Below are positions 32,580 through 47,400 of a DNA stretch of 64,000 bases, piece by piece. Origin of the DNA: Salvia splendens. Lineage: Eukaryota; Streptophyta; Magnoliopsida; Lamiales; Lamiaceae. The position numbers and the translations under genes are program-made. Position 1 is the stretch's first letter. Each line of letters opens with the position of its first letter. The DNA is taken from the NCBI RefSeq assembly GCF_004379255.2, contig NC_056050.1, positions 992,001-1,056,000 on the forward strand, given 5' to 3'. The notes under the pieces are model-generated. The model ran no database searches. It worked only from the letters and a program-made list of their open reading frames with translations, and was not told the DNA's origin.

Positions 32580-35500
32580 TCGGAAATTGCAATAAATTAG
32601 GTAAAATTTAATGCATGTGAGATTCGCAGCTTAATTTTTTTATTGAATAATAATCATTTAAATCTGATTTTCTTATTCGCTTTTGAAGTTGATCAAAATC
32701 CAAATTGATATGCCAAAATCAACTTTATTTTGTTCATCTATTTAAAATATAATGAAATCCTTTATACCCAAGAATCTCTACATCACATCATTTTTTATTT
32801 ATAATTATTTATCCTATTATCCATATAGGAAATTGAAAAAGAGAGGCAAATTTGAGGCATGTGATAATTGAAGGTTGTTTATTTCATTTAATTTATCAGA
32901 TTTGGTTTAGGTTGAATAAATGATGGTAACTGGAAAGTAGGCAGGTAGTTATATTTGTCCTTTATTTGTATTTTCTTCTTTCATGGATTATTTTTTTAAT
33001 ATATTCATAATAATATTTTTTTAAAAAAATTCAGCTAGAGCTTAAAGTCATCTCTGGTGTTTATTATTTTCGACATTAATTTAAAAGTCTGAATTTAACA
33101 TTTTGATTTATCTAAATTGACATTTTAATATTTTGGATAAGTAAATCTCAACTTTATTCATTCTTTACACATTCTTCAAAACGTGTTTTAAGTTGAAGTG
33201 CAACTCCTTAGTTGCAATTGCACAAAGAGAGTAATCAGTAAATATTTCATTTCAACTAGGTTTTATGATCATTGATTTTCTTATAATTTTTATATAATTT
33301 GTAGGTAGAACGACAACTTATGTCATATAAGAGTGGTGGTGTTGCTCTCATCAATACGACAATATAATACAATAATATCACAAGTAATTTAATTTATGAA
33401 AATGTAAAATATATAGAATTTGATTTTTAGGAGTAGCTAGGCACGAATTTAAAGTTGCAAGTCTCGTACTATTATACAGTAATAAACTAATAATTCTGCA
33501 CTCTTTTGATAATTGTGAGATTGTGTTCTCTTCATAATTGTGCTTAAATTAACTTTTTAATCCACAATGTGCGATTGTGTTCCCTTCAAAATTTTGTAGG
33601 AATATTTTTTTAATTCATACTGATATATGATAATTATTTTTTTCATAAATCTGTGTTTAATTGGATTTTTTAATTCATGGTGATATATAATGAATATTTT
33701 TTTTCATCAAGTTTAATCAATTGTTACTTTTAAATTTGGAAGAAATTGTGTATGTTTTTTTATATATAGAAGTAAGATGCTCAAACTATTGAGGGTTGTG
33801 AGCAAAAGTTCACAGAGCTATGCAACAAAACGAACACACACAAGAGCCAAAACCAAAATACCCCACAAGTTCCCATTATCTTCCGAGACCGGGGTTACCC
33901 CGACAAACCAAAAACACAAAGGGAGAGGAGGAAAAAAGCAAAGCAATCAAGCAACCGCAAAGGCAAAAAAAGCCAAAAACAAAGAAAACAACCTAGGCTC
34001 GCACGTCCCCGTGAAGAGGAGAATATGCCCGCATATGACAGATGGGATATACTATGTGGACAAAATGTTCCACTATCTAAACGACGTCATTTAATACACT
34101 TGGTAGTCATATCTTTAATTTTTATATATGTACACGCACGTTAATAAATTCAGATATGTAGCATGCCGGAATATTTTTCCACAAGACCGTTAAGTAAAAT
34201 ATCAATGTTACTATAATTCTTCTCCAATTTGAGAGAACTACATGATTTTTTTGGCAATTTTCTCTAAAACGGGTACAGATTGTATTGATACCTAAAAACT
34301 CGAAGAATATATGCCTTTTATAATGGTAATAACAAATTGATCAAATTCAAATTCAAATTCAAATTCATGATTATATGAACGTCGTTTTACCGACCAGGTC
34401 ACATTTTATATCGTCTATGATTGTATCAATATTGCAAACTCATGAAACATCAAACTCAGTCTACAATAATTGAGCTCAAGTACTGTCACAAGCATAATTA
34501 TTTCAAATTTTTTATTATTATTTTCAAATAAATCAAATTGTTTATTTTATATATTTCCAAAGTGGGTATAAAAGCCATACATATATTCTCGAGGAATAGT
34601 ACTGCCTAACCAAGTGACTATCATGTCACAAGGTTCCATCTTTAAAGCCTAAATTATATCCTAAAGTTATATCAAAACATCTTATTTGATTTATTTTACT
34701 TTTATTGGGACTATGTTCCATTTTTGTAACAATTTAATAGGTCAGAATAAATCAATGTGAAGAATAAACTACAGTTATAAATCTTAAAGGACGGCCTATA
34801 TTTAATTAGAATCAGCATTTTTGTGTTTGGATAAAAAGTGATAAAATTATACCTTGTTATCTAATGCACCGACATGCTATTTTTCCCCCATTAATTATTG
34901 TTTACTGATAGATTTTGGAATTATTCCATTTATGCATGGAGATTGGAGCCCTACTAGCAGCCAGAATCTCTGTAATTTAATTTTATGATATTATATTAAT
35001 TTATTTTACATTATGCATGTGAACAAGACAAGAAATTATGTAACTCAAATAACGATAAAATGTGTGTAGAAGTATTTGGCACACTTGATGATTGAATTCT
35101 TGTATGGTAGCTACCACTATCACTATTTGATATTTGTTGTGTTTGTTTATTTTTTATTGCTTTTTATTTTTCCAAAACCATGTGCGATATAAAGTTGGAA
35201 CAAGGAAACACATTCCAGTTATGTTATAGATTGGAGTATATTATTTATTTATAGGGCATGTCTATGGAAATTATTAATATTATAAAGAAATTGTAAATAT
35301 AAAACTTTAATTTCTAATGCTAAACTAATAGAAGCAAAGTAAGATTCATAAACTTCTCCTTTGATTAGGAGCTGCTATTATACCAATCATCTATAATGGA
35401 TGCGGCTGTTGCCTCTTTGCTTCTGTTTTTTTTTTTATTCAGTTCAATTTCTTTGACAATGGTTTTAGATAGAGGATATATTTTTGTCTATACGTTGATT

Positions 35501-37135
35501 TTATTTATTTTTATGTTGTGTCTATTTTGAACTACTTTTGTACTATTACTAGGTCGTTTGCTATCTTTTTGGCTTAGGATTTTATAATAGATGCAAAAAA
35601 ATTACTTATGCCATCAAGTAAGGTATCCACAAAATTGTACTTTTTCTCTTTTATTTGTATATCTAGTTAAAAACAACTTTTTTGTTTGATAGTAGGATAA
35701 ATAAAGTTTAATATATTTGACATTAATGTTTTTAAATTTAAGATCAAATGCATGTATGCTACTCTCTCCGTTCTATAGTAGTGGAGTCATTTTGCCATTT
35801 TGGTACGTTCTATAGTAGTTGAGTCATTTTTCTTTTTAGTACAGTCAACATATTTCTTCTCACTTGCTTTACTCTCTCTTACTTTATTCTTTTTTCATAT
35901 GTCTAACATTTTCCTTTCCTACTTTATTCTTCTTTTACTTAACTCATTTAATACAATTTTTTTAATTTCCGTGCCAAAAAGAAATGTCTTCACTATTATT
36001 AGTATGGAATGGAGGGAGCATATGTTTAGTATGTTATTGAATTATCCACAATGTATAGTGAAATCATAGTAGTTTAGTCTACTAAAAATTTAACATAATA
36101 TCTTAGATTATGTATGATAATAAAAAGTGGTATATAGAATCATGCAAACACATATAATACATAGTTCGGTAAAAAAGAATTCTTGTGTTTCAAAGCAAAC
36201 AAAATATAAGAATGTCATCATGTGTTCAGTTATAAAGATTCCCTTTGGTATGTATACATTGCATGTGTCTTGCAAATATTACTAATTAAGTGGTATAAAG
36301 TGACATAGTGTTTGAATTTTGATAAATCTATTATTATAATTAAGGTGCATGATATTCGAATTTGATAAAGTGAATGGGTCACGAAGTTATAATGTCTATC
36401 GACGGAATATATTTGTGGAGTCGTGGAAGCATATCGTCTAATCGAAGGAGATATTATCTAATTAAGTCTCATCTAGATTTTAATTAAAGTGGATGTCTTT
36501 TAGGTAGTACATGACATAACTCAATCTGAATATATCTTAACTTCATTAGATTTAGTGGTGTAGAATTTTAGAGAAGATTTATTTGGATATTGAAAAGTTA
36601 ATGGGAATGGTATTATTAATTCAAAGAAAATAAATACGTGTTAAGATGCAATTAGTTCGCCGGTAAAGATAATTACAAACGAATTCAATTAATTATGGAT
36701 GAAAGATTTCGTCGGTAAATCTCATTTTTGTAGTGAAAAACTTATAGTATTTGATTTACTTTCACTTTGTACAACTTAGATCATCATTGGAGGAGGACTT
36801 GACTTTCACATACATTGAAATAATATTCTATAAGCATATTGTCACAAATCATTCTTCTATTATGTTCAAAGCACCCTACTTTTCATTTTTTTAAGAAAGA
36901 TAATCTAATCTTTTTGAGGAAGCTAAGACTAAATTAGTGAAATATTTTAGTTTAAGAAGATTTTTATTTGAACCCTTATATATTATTGAAGGCTACAATA
37001 TAACAATATATACATTGATTGATCTTCAAATGTTTGGATAACTGCAATATGAAACACTATTCAATGTAAGATTTGAGCACTTCAAAAACTGCTACTACAA
37101 TTTAATATACGTAGTAATTGTATCAAGATTAGGCA
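32580..37135. other. Long AT-rich intergenic region
   Basis: It holds a degenerate Stowaway-type MITE at about 35762-36018 (CTCTCTCCGTTC and ATGGAATGGAGGGAG ends). A Lys-rich 105-codon frame at 33777-34094 in a less AT-rich patch has no recognised domain. Otherwise I see nothing. Confidence 0.55.
35762..36018. mobile_element. Degenerate Stowaway-type MITE
   Basis: Terminal CTCTCTCCGTTCTATAGTAG on the left, with inverted ATTAGTATGGAATGGAGGGAG on the right. The left TA is present and the right flank is changed to CA. Confidence 0.6.
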
Positions 37136-37140
37136 CAGGC

Positions 37141-40100
37141 TGTGAAAGTGTGTCCATGCAAACTACTGATTTGATCGAGTGGTGGAGCCTCTGCAGCTCA
37201 AAGAAGAGATCAAGAAATGAAGCTCGGCTTTGAGCTAGCCGAGAAAGGGAGTTCGGTTTTTGAGCCGAGAAGGGAGTTCGGTTTTGAGCCGAGAAGGGAG
37301 TTCGGTTTTGAGCCGAGTAGCGGTTATAACTAACTTTGGGAAATAGAGTTAGTTGGATTTTATTTCTTGATTGCATCTTGTATAAATAGCTCGATAGAGC
37401 TCAGTAGTGAAGTAGCAGAATTACACCATATACACACACACCCAGAGAGATTAATTCTCAAGATAGCGAGCGGTTGTGAGCGGTAGAGTGTGAGTGTGAG
37501 TTCATTGTAATTGTAAAGAGTTCATCAATAAGATTCCGGTCATCTTCTCCGTGGACGTAGGTGGTTTATCACCGAACCACGTTATATCGTTGCGTGCTTT
37601 ATTTTCTCGATTACGTGTGTGAGATCAGCGGCATCGCAACCCAACAGGTGGCGCCGTCTGTGGGAATTTCCCAAAGGAGTTCTTGATTGCTTTCTGGGAT
37701 AGTTAGGGTCCAAGAATTCCGGTACTTGAGCTGATCTTGGCGATTGCCCACCGTCTGTTTGAGAAATGTCTACAGCTAAGTTTGAGGTGGAGAAGTTCAC
37801 CGGGAAAAAATGACTTTGGGCTGTGGAGGTTGAAGATAAAGGCCATCTTGATGCAGCAGGGCCTATGGAATATCTTGAAGAATGAAGTCGATGCCGAGAA
37901 AGAAGCGGAGGTAGATGAAAAAGAGAAAGGAAAGCTTCAGGATATGCAGTATAGAGCCTACAGCACCCTAATCTTGAATTTGTCAGATAGGGTTCTGAGG
38001 GAAGTCTCCAAAGAGGAGACAGCTGCGGGAGTATGGACAAAACTTGAGTCATTGTACATGACCAAGTCCATTACAAATCGTTTACACCTGAAGCAGAAGC
38101 TCCTTGCATTCAGATTCTCAGATGCGAGAGGAATTACAGAGCAACTTGAAGAATTTGGTAAGTGTGTAGATGATTTGGAAAATATCGATGAAATGATCAA
38201 GGATGAAGATAAAGCCTTGATGCTGCTGAATTCGCTTCCTAAGAGTTTTGAACACTTCAAGGATGCGGTGTTACTTGGAAGAGAGTCCAAGGTTACATAT
38301 GAAGAAATTCATTCTGCTCTGAAAATGAAGGAATCGCAGAAGAATGATTATTCCACTTCTACTAGACAAAATGATCCAGTGGCTGAGAGTCTTTTCTTGA
38401 AGAAGGGTCAGAACAAGAAAGTTTTCAACAAGAAGAAACAAAACAAAGATAAGGCTGAGGGAGAGAGGGAGACTAGAAGCTGCTACTATTGCAGAAAGCC
38501 GGGTCACTTGAAGAAGGCATGTTTTGCTTGGAAAAGGAAGCAAGAACAAGCGATCAATGCAGGTTCAAATACTGCAGATCTTGCTCAGGAAGTGGAGGCC
38601 AATGAGGCCTTGAATATACTCTCAGGGGCAAGAATTGAAGAATGTTGGATCATGGACTCGGGTTGCTCCTTTCATATATGCTCCCACAGATCCTGGTTTC
38701 AAAAGTTGACAGCACACACAGGATCAGTAATGTTGGGGAATGATCAGACATGTGATGTTAGAGGGATTGGAGAAATCAAGCTGAAGGTGAGTGATGGTAG
38801 TGTAAAAACTCTCACAGAAGTGAGGTTCATACCTCAGATCAAGAGAAACTTGATTTCTTTAGGGCTGCTGGAGTCCAAGGGCTACAGGTTTGAGTCCAGT
38901 AACGGAGTGCTCAGGGTGACAAAGGGTCCCAGAATAGTCATGGAGGCCAAAAGAAAGAATAGCCTGTATTACTTGGTGGGTGAAACCGTGATCAATGCAG
39001 CAAATGTTACTCAGTCAGAGAGCCTGGATCTGTGGCATGCTAGACTTGGGCATGTGGGGGAAAAAGGCATCAAGGAGCTTGCTAAGCTGGGTGTAATGAG
39101 GCTGGGGACATCAGAGAGGCTCAACAAATGTGAGTCTTGTATTCTTGGAAAGGCAAAAAGGCTACCATTCTCTGGTGGAAAGCACACTACAACAGCTCCC
39201 TTTGTATATGCTCACAGTGACTTATGGGGGCCTTCTCCAGCAGAATCCATAGGTGGAGGTAAGTATTTCATATCTATTATAGATGACTATTCAAGAAAGG
39301 TATGGGTTTACATCCTCAAAGAGAAGTCTCAAGCATTTGAGAGGTTTAGAGAATGGCATACTAGATATGAAAATGAGAGGGGGTCAGTGCTGAAGTACTT
39401 AAGAACTGATAATGGGATGGAGTTCTTATCTACTGAGTTTGATAGATTCTGTAAAATGAAAGGGATAAGAAGGCATAGGACCGTGCCAAGGAACCCTCAA
39501 CAGAACGGGCTGGCAGAGAGGATGAACAGGACGTTGCTAGAAAGAGTGAGATGCATGTTGTTCTACTCTGGAATGCCAAAGAAATTTTGGGCAGAGGCTG
39601 TTTCTACTGCAGCTGATCTGATTAACAAATGCCCCTCTTCATCAATTTCTAATGAGACTCCTGATCAGAGATGGTATGGAACTTTGGGAGACTACTCAGG
39701 CTTGAAGATTTTTGGGTGTGCGGCTTATGCACATATCAAGCAGAATAAGTTGGAACCAAGAGCAAGAAAATGTGTGATGTTGGGATACCAAGATGGAGTG
39801 AAGGGGTATAGGTTATGGAATATGGATGAAGGGGGTCAGAATATCATTGTGAGTAGAGATGTAGTGTTCGATGAAGGAGAAATGCCATTCAAGAAAAGTA
39901 GAGCACCCCCTGGTGGTGACAGTAGCTCTAGCATACAAGAGTTTGAGTTTGATGAGAAATCTGCTTGGTCTGATGCTGATGAGGATGTTGAAATCTCTGA
40001 ACACCAAGAAGAAGGTGGAGCTTCCAGTTCTCAGTCAGATGAAAACACAAGAGGTGGAGATCCATCAAATCAAGGAAACAGAAGAAATCCAAGGAGGAAT

Positions 40101-42330
40101 GCAGGCTTGCCCAGCAGGTTTTCAGATTATGATATGAGCTTCTTTGCTCTTTGTGTAGCAGAGGTGCTCATGTTCTCAGAGCCTTCAACCTATGAAGAAG
40201 CCATAAATTGCAAGGAAAGTCAGAAGTGGATCAGAGCCATGGAAGAAGAAATAGAGTCCTTGTTGAGAAATGGGACTTGGATTTTGGTGAATGACCCAGG
40301 GACTCAGAAACTCATAAGTTGCAAGTGGCTATTTAAGAAGAAGGTTGAAGTTGGGGAAGTTGAAAGCATACGTTTTAAGGCAAGGTTGGTAGCTAGAGGA
40401 TTCACACAAGTAGAAGGTATTGACTACACTGAGGTGTTCTCTCCAGTGGTAAAACACACCTCCATTCGGATCTTATTGGCCTTGACAGCTCATTTTGATT
40501 GGGAGCTGCATCAACTCGATGTAAAAACAGCTTTTTTACATGGGGATCTAGAGGAGACGATCTATATGATGCAGCCTAAGGGTTTTGAAAGGCCTGGAGA
40601 AGAAAAGAAGGTTTGCTTACTTAAGAAAAGCCTATACGGGCTCAAGCAGAGCAGTAGGCAGTGGAACAAGAAGTTCCATGAGCAAATGGAGCTGATGGAG
40701 TTTGAGAGATCCAGCTTTGATAGCTGTGTATATGTCAAGAGAAGTGGAGATTTGATAATAGCCTACCTGTTACTGTATGTAGATGATATTCTACTAGCTG
40801 GATCAAGCTTGAGTGAATTGCAGATTGTAAAAGATGAGCTTAAACAAAAGTTTGAGATGAAGGATCTTGGGGAGGCAAAACGAATCCTAGGCATGGACAT
40901 TGTCAGAAATAGGAAGAAGAAGGAACTGAGGCTTGTGCAAGCTGAGTACATCAAGAAAGTGATAAGGAAATATCAGGTGACAAATGCAAAGGCAGTCTCT
41001 ACTCCATTAGCAGGCCATTTTAAGTTGAGCAAAGAACAGGCACCTAAAACCGATGAAATCAGAAGGGAAATGAGTGCGATACCATATGCGAATATAGTGG
41101 GAAGCATAATGTACTTGATGATATGTACAAGGCCGGATGTGGCTCATGCTATAAGCGTGGCTAGCAGGTACATGGCTGATCCGGGTAGAGAACACTGGAT
41201 GGCTCTGAAATGGATCTTGAAATATTTGGGAGGATCTGTTATGATTGGTTTGAGATTTGGTGGAAAAGCATGGTCTGAGAAAGATGAGATTCTTGTAGGC
41301 TACTGTGATTCTGATTATGCGGCCAACTTGGATAATAGGAAGTCCCAAAGCGGCTACATATTCACTTTGTTTGGTACAGCCATTAGTTGGAAGTCGAATC
41401 TACAACCGGTGGTCGCATTGTCCACAACTGAGGCAGAATATATTGCACTAACAGAGGCCGCAAAGGAGGGAAAATGGCTACAAGGAATCTTACAAGATCT
41501 GGGGATAGAGCTGGGAGCAGTAATGATTAATTGTGACAGCAATTCAGCCATATGCTTAGCCAAGCACCAAATGTTCCATGAGAGATCTAAACATATCGAT
41601 GTAAGGAGGCACTTCATCAGAGACGAAATTCAGAGTGGGAAGATCAATGTGGTGAAGGTTCCCACTGAAGAAAATGCCTCAGACATGTTAACCAAGTCAC
41701 TGCCAACTTTGAAGTTCAAGCATTGCTTGAAGTTGGTGGAAATTGTGGAATGTTGAAGTATGGAACAGGATTGAGAAGGGAATCTAGATATTGATGGAGT
41801 TTTGCAAGGACAAGGTGGAGATTTGTGAAAGTGTGTCCATGCAAACTACTGATTTGATCGAGTGGTGGAGCCTCTGCAGCTCAAAGAAGAGATCAAGAAA
41901 TGAAGCTCGGCTTTGAGCTAGCCGAGAAAGGGAGTTCGGTTTTTGAGCCGAGAAGGGAGTTCGGTTTTGAGCCGAGAAGGGAGTTCGGTTTTGAGCCGAG
42001 TAGCGGTTATAACTAACTTTGGGAAATAGAGTTAGTTGGATTTTATTTCTTGATTGCATCTTGTATAAATAGCTCGATAGAGCTCAGTAGTGAAGTAGCA
42101 GAATTACACCATATACACACACACCCAGAGAGATTAATTCTCAAGATAGCGAACGGTTGTGAGCGGTAGAGTGTGAGTGTGAGTTCATTGTAATTGTAAA
42201 GAGTTCATCAATAAGATTCCGGTCATCTTCTCCGTGGACGTAGGTGGTTTATCACCGAACCACGTTATATCGTTTGCGTGCTTTATTTTCTCGATTACGT
42301 GTGTGAGATCAGCGGCATCGCAACCCAACA
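37141..42330 (+). mobile_element. Near-complete Ty1/Copia retrotransposon, recent insertion
   Basis: LTRs 37141-37646 and 41824-42330 (506 and 507 bp) differ by one substitution and one single-base indel as far as I can read. They start TGTGAAAG and end CCCAACA. The target duplication CAGGC (37136-37140, 42331-42335) is perfect. A primer-binding site TGGCGCCGTCTGTGGG starts at 37649, and a purine tract AAGGTGGAGATT precedes the right LTR. The LTR holds three near-perfect 24-bp units (GGGAGTTCGGTTTTGAGCCG) and a TATAAATA. Confidence 0.95.
37766..41756 (+). CDS. Copia Gag-Pol polyprotein, one frameshift in Gag
   Basis: Domains in order, numbered from the open frame at 37737: Gag (about 30-230), CCHC knuckle CYYCRKPGHLKKAC (249-262), protease WIMDSGCSFH (about 304-313), GAG-pre-integrase LWHARLGHVG, integrase with YFISIIDDYSRKVW, LRTDNGMEF and PQQNGLAERMNRT (about 490-600), reverse transcriptase with LLLYVDDILLAG (about 1010-1020), and RNase H with GYCDSDYAANLD and STTEAEYIAL near the end. 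The natural start is the ATG at 37766 (MSTAKFEVEKFTG). A run of six A's at 37805-37810, one more than expected, gives a stop four codons later. The downstream frame is open all the way to 41756 but lacks a good start. The rest of the enzyme set looks intact. Confidence 0.92.
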
Positions 42331-42335
42331 CAGGC

Positions 42336-44424
42336 TATGAACATGTAAAACTTTGACTTATAAATCTGACAAGCAGAGGCTACCAACACAATCTTCAAGA
42401 AATGTTATTGATTTTTAATTTTTTATACTCCCTCCGTCCCGAGCTACTCGCTCATTTCCTTTTCGGCTCGGAGATTAAGGAATGAGTGTATAGGAAAGTA
42501 AAAAATGACGGCTGTAGGTGAATTTTTTTACTAAAAATGGAAAGAGTGCAAGTAACTTGGGACGCCCAAAAAGGAAATAAGTGCGAGTAGTGCGGGACGG
42601 AGGGAGTATTTCATATCTTGCAAATTCGAATGGAGAATACTAAGTTAGTAGTAGTAGTATTTATTTTATACAAGATTAAATTGATTCTATATTTTCTAAA
42701 TAGGTCAAAACTCATAAATAAAAATAATCGCAAAGATATTAATCCCGATCAAATAAAAAGGAATATACCCAATTTAATACTAATATTTATAAACTCAACT
42801 TTATATCCTGCTAAACATATTAAAAATTATCCCAACATGCTACATTATGAAAAAACTATTTATATATGTAGATATGACTGTTAGTATTTAATTTTCCACA
42901 GTGACATGAATGCCATTGGGATTTGGTGACACTATAATCCAATTATTTGCTTTGTTCCATCAGACACAAATATGTATGGGTAGCACTTACACGTCACCCA
43001 GCTATTTAAAATATTTTTATAATTGGTTATATGGAGTATATTATTCTTATTCTTTGCAATATTACTTATTTAATAAAGATGGAGGTTAAACATAAGATAC
43101 TATTCTTTTTTCTTTTCGTGGTAATCAAGAATATCAACTTTTAACAATGCCACTTCAAAAATAAAAGGAATTAAATCTTTTTATATCTAATAAGCAAAGG
43201 AGGGATAGGTATTCAGATAAACCATTTTATCAAAAAATGGTACTATTAGTATTTCGTAGTATTATTAATTAATTAAACCCTAATTAAATTTTGAGATGAA
43301 GCCTAAATGGGACCTGGTAAAGCATCTTGTCAGCCTTCAAGGTTTTATCACCCAATATAATCTATCCTAATCTCTACTAATTTTTATTTATTCTACATAA
43401 ATATTTTGTCAATTTATAACAAATTTTAACAATTGTGTCTATCAATTTCATCTCATTTTTTTAAAAAATTATCAATGTTATTAATATCCTTTCAGTATGT
43501 ACAGTATCAATTTTATCATCGATATTTCACTCCAACGGTCGTGACATGATGGGTAGATGGTGACTTTATAATTTTGCTCAAAATATATTTCCATATTTCA
43601 CTAGATATATAGTTAAATAACTCTATTTAAATAAATAGGTGTGATCAATTGCTAACTTTCTTAAATTGTTAACTCTACTAACCCATCAATGCATTGTATT
43701 AAAAATGTTAACACGATGACGTTAAAATGTCGACACGTAATTTTGTTGGCATTTCAATATACTGTGCTGACATTTTAATGTCATTATATTGACATTTTTA
43801 ATATATTGCGAGTCAACAGAGTTTGTAACTTAAAAAGTTAATAATATAATGCACTCCTTTATATAAAAGTATCTATTCATAAAAATTTTGATAATTTTGA
43901 TATATTTATAATATACTTATTCATTGTAATTTAGGAGCTATATTTTTGGGACCATTGATACTTTGTAAAACGATTCAAAAAAAATTTTCCGCTCAATACT
44001 CTACCAGTGATAAAATTACGGTTCCGCCCCTACACAATAGAGAATGCTTTCTTTATTTATCACAACACAAGATTAGTTTAGAAGGGCAGAAATGGAACTC
44101 ATCAACAATAGGCTTCAACAAGTTTACCTCATTCTGTACATATACTGATGGAAACTACACTCACTTGTACTGAACTGACACAAACTCCGGCAAAACGTCA
44201 TCGGAGCTTGCCCGTTTTCTTGATCTCGATCGCACGGGGAAAACCAGTATACCTAAGATACGACTCTCCATGTACAACACGCGCTGCAATGGCTCTTCCT
44301 CCCCACCCGCTGCGGCTTTCTGAGGGGACGAGCTCGTGCGCAGCATAAACGACGCGAAACTGCAAACTAGAGACGAGCGTGCGCGGGGGAAATGTATCAC
44401 GAAAGCATGCCTTGAGGCTTCAAT
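42336..44424. other. Intergenic with Stowaway MITE, 3' flank of PSI1
   Basis: A MITE lies at 42428-42606. The region 43640-43850 repeats GACATTTTAATGTCA-like words in both orientations. The last few hundred bases are probably the 3' UTR of the PSI1-type gene (minus). Confidence 0.55.
42428..42606. mobile_element. Stowaway-type MITE
   Basis: Ends CTCCCTCCGTCCCG and CGGGACGGAGGGAG are perfect inverted repeats flanked by TA (42426-42427, 42607-42608). Confidence 0.88.
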
Positions 44425-47400
44425 TCAAATTGTGTCGACTCTGTCGATCATGTCCAACGCCTTGATCCGGTCGATGTCGAAATTAATGATCGGGACCGAG
44501 GACGGCCTTCGAATAGGGAAGGGATCCCTCTCCCTCATGGTTTCATGTGTCGGAGAATGGCTGTTGCTCTTCGTTAGCCTGTGGCGCTTGGAAAGACTGG
44601 TTCTTGATTTGCTGAATTCTTGGCTCTTGCTTATCCCGGGAGTCAGCTTCCGCTTACTGACGTCTCGGAGCATCTCCTGGTCCTCGACCGACAGCGTTGA
44701 GGAGGGCGAGCTCGGTATCGGGCTCGACAGATGGAGCGTCTTCTGGTTAGGGGACCGGATCGGGGATTTGACGGGCGATTTGAGCCCACCGTTTGCAGCC
44801 CTTGATCGGCTAATGAGATGATGCAGCCATAGTACCAAATCAAGAATGTAAGCTTCCGTTTTCTCCTTGTCCGCGTGATAAAGGGTTTCGATACGGAGCA
44901 AATCCGTCTGGCCGGCTAGTTTGTTGTTCATCTCGGATCTGAATAACACGAGGTGTATACAGTCAATCACGACGAAAGCATTTGAAAATCTTCGAAACAT
45001 GAGCGACGTTAGAGATGGCCTTACCCGGTATTTGCCCATTCGCCAACCCAACCAAAGCCGTGGTGAGCCCTGTTTCCGAACACGGCACATAGTCAACGTA
45101 TGAATCGAGAAACAAAATAAAAAAGACTGTAAGAGTATGCCAGATGCTCTATTAGATGACAATTAAGGTCGATATCACTTTCTAGCCCTTATGCATGTGT
45201 GTTTTTTTACAAAACGTCGTGCGTTTTTTGGGAAACGTGATATATGTTTCTACACGGACATCAGAGAGCCAACACAGCTTGTCAGTACTAAAAAGATCTC
45301 GTCCTAGATTTGAAAATGAAGTCAAATCTATTGGATTCAAATTGTGTCATTACTGAAAATACGAGACATTGGGGATACGAAGCGATATTTATTCTACAAA
45401 CTAATGGCCGGTTAAGTTTCAAGAAATGACGGTAGAGAACGTGGCCAGGAGAGCTATTAGCCAGTTTTAACATGTAAATGAACCAAGTAATCCTATGCGT
45501 TCGTCTTAAGACTCTTAACACAACGTGAAATCCAAGGGAAAATATTGGGACGCAGCGAAAGTTTATTAAACGAGAGGATGGTAGTTTTACTTTGTTGTAT
45601 TGGTGGCCATAGGCACCAGCCATTGGAGAGTTTTCTCCATTTCTTCTTTGATTTGTGGGACAGAAAACTGCAGAAAGAAATAGAAGAATCACACAAATGC
45701 GTGAAGATCACATGTAGGCATTCGGAACCAAACAATCATTGTTTCGAACCAAAAAAATATGAAGAAAAAATACCTCTTCTTTGAGTTGGAAAGATTGCAG
45801 TCTAGAACGCAAAGCACACTTTATAGTTGGTGGCAATCCCTGGTATAAAGCGTCTCTCGTACTTGGTGGCACCGATCCTGATCTAGTGACCTGATCGAAA
45901 ATTGCAGGCGTTGTTCAAAATGTAGGCACAAATTGAGTAAGAAGATAGATGGACACTCGCTTTTGGTATGACAGAAGCGCCCGTTAAGAAAGAAAAACAA
46001 GTACAAGAGAAAACGATAGAAGAAGAAGAATGATGAACGGACTCACGAGTGTATCAATCTGTGTTATGATATTCGCATAATGGAGTGCAAGTCCAGCAGA
46101 TCCTAACTTCTGATGGCGGTCTTCTGTCGGCTTGTATCCATCTTTAACAGTAATTCAATAAAACAAGTGTTATAAACTATTCCTATACCTAAACATAGAT
46201 TTGAGGGAATATGTGAATTACACAAATTGAAGCACAGAAACTGACAAAACGGCAACGGAAAGAACAAGAAGTAATTTTTAAAAAAAATGAAAAGCATTTC
46301 AGTGCATATATAATTTTGAGGTTTGTGGTTTACCACTGGAACCAAATGCAGAATGGATCTCCAAATGTAGATAATGAACGATGTCCACAAGCTTCTCCAT
46401 CACCTTAATTAACATAAATAAAGAATAAAGAAATCAGTTTGGTATGTGAAGAATGGCTGTAAAATGTCCAAAAATAGGGCCATATTTGTTACATATAAGG
46501 CGAGTTGCTGAAAAAAGTAAGCTTCGTTTCTCGTGTATAGAATGCATTTTGAGCTCATATAAGAGAAAATAGTTTGGAATTGCAACCTCCTCCAATATCT
46601 TGGACCATAGAGACTTCTTTTTCAAATTCTTTACATGCTTCTTTTGACTCTTCAGCTCTGCACGTAGAATCGCGAGGCTGTCGCCTTCATGGGGAAGGAG
46701 AACAATTTCAGAAGGAAAATACAGAAATAGAAGAAAAGCTAAATAGAAGGCTGTGATTAGTAGTAGAATACAGAAAAAAGAACAACACGATAGGCTCCAG
46801 AAAAACTATATTGAAATATTATGGATAAAGCATACGAATTTGTCGAGACCATCAATGAGTAACTTGGCATCTGTGACGCCAATGCCCAAATGGTCGTCAT
46901 TTTAATTTGCAAAAGTGATGACTTCTCTTGTTTCATGAGAACGACATATTGACATAATATACAGAGATGAAGCTTTAATTTGCAAAACTTCAATGCAAGG
47001 ACAGAAAAAGGCCGACTCAATTTTAAAATCAGGGAAAACCCCACTTAATCTCTTCATTTCATATCTACATTGACGAGCATTACATATAATTCTTATTGGG
47101 TATGTACATAGCATCGGGTCTTTCAAAGACGTAAGACGTGATTGTAAAAGTATCATAAATACCTCTGTGTGCAGCGTTTGAGTTATCCTCTTCTTGAGCT
47201 TTGCGCCGACAGTCTTGTTCGAATCTATCTAGTGCATGCATTTCATGGTATAGTTCCTGCACAACACATTAGATGATCATTTAGAAGCTCACAATACCAC
47301 TACACTAGCATAAATCTCTAATAAGTAATTCAGTAATTTCTCAGGCATAACTTAGAAGGTTAGCACTAATTATGTCTACTGGGATGATGTTCTAACGCTC

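Noticed and set aside
33777..34094. 105-codon Lys-rich frame
   Set aside because: No domain, no homologue recognised, no clear promoter; composition alone is not enough to call a gene.
37737..37765. Upstream extension of the Copia polyprotein
   Set aside because: It has no ATG (starts at TTG) and is the wrong frame for MSTAKFEVEKFTG; an artefact of the frameshift.
44336..44821. 161-codon plus-strand frame over the PSI1 last exon
   Set aside because: Antisense shadow of the Ser/Pro-rich PSI1 C-terminus.
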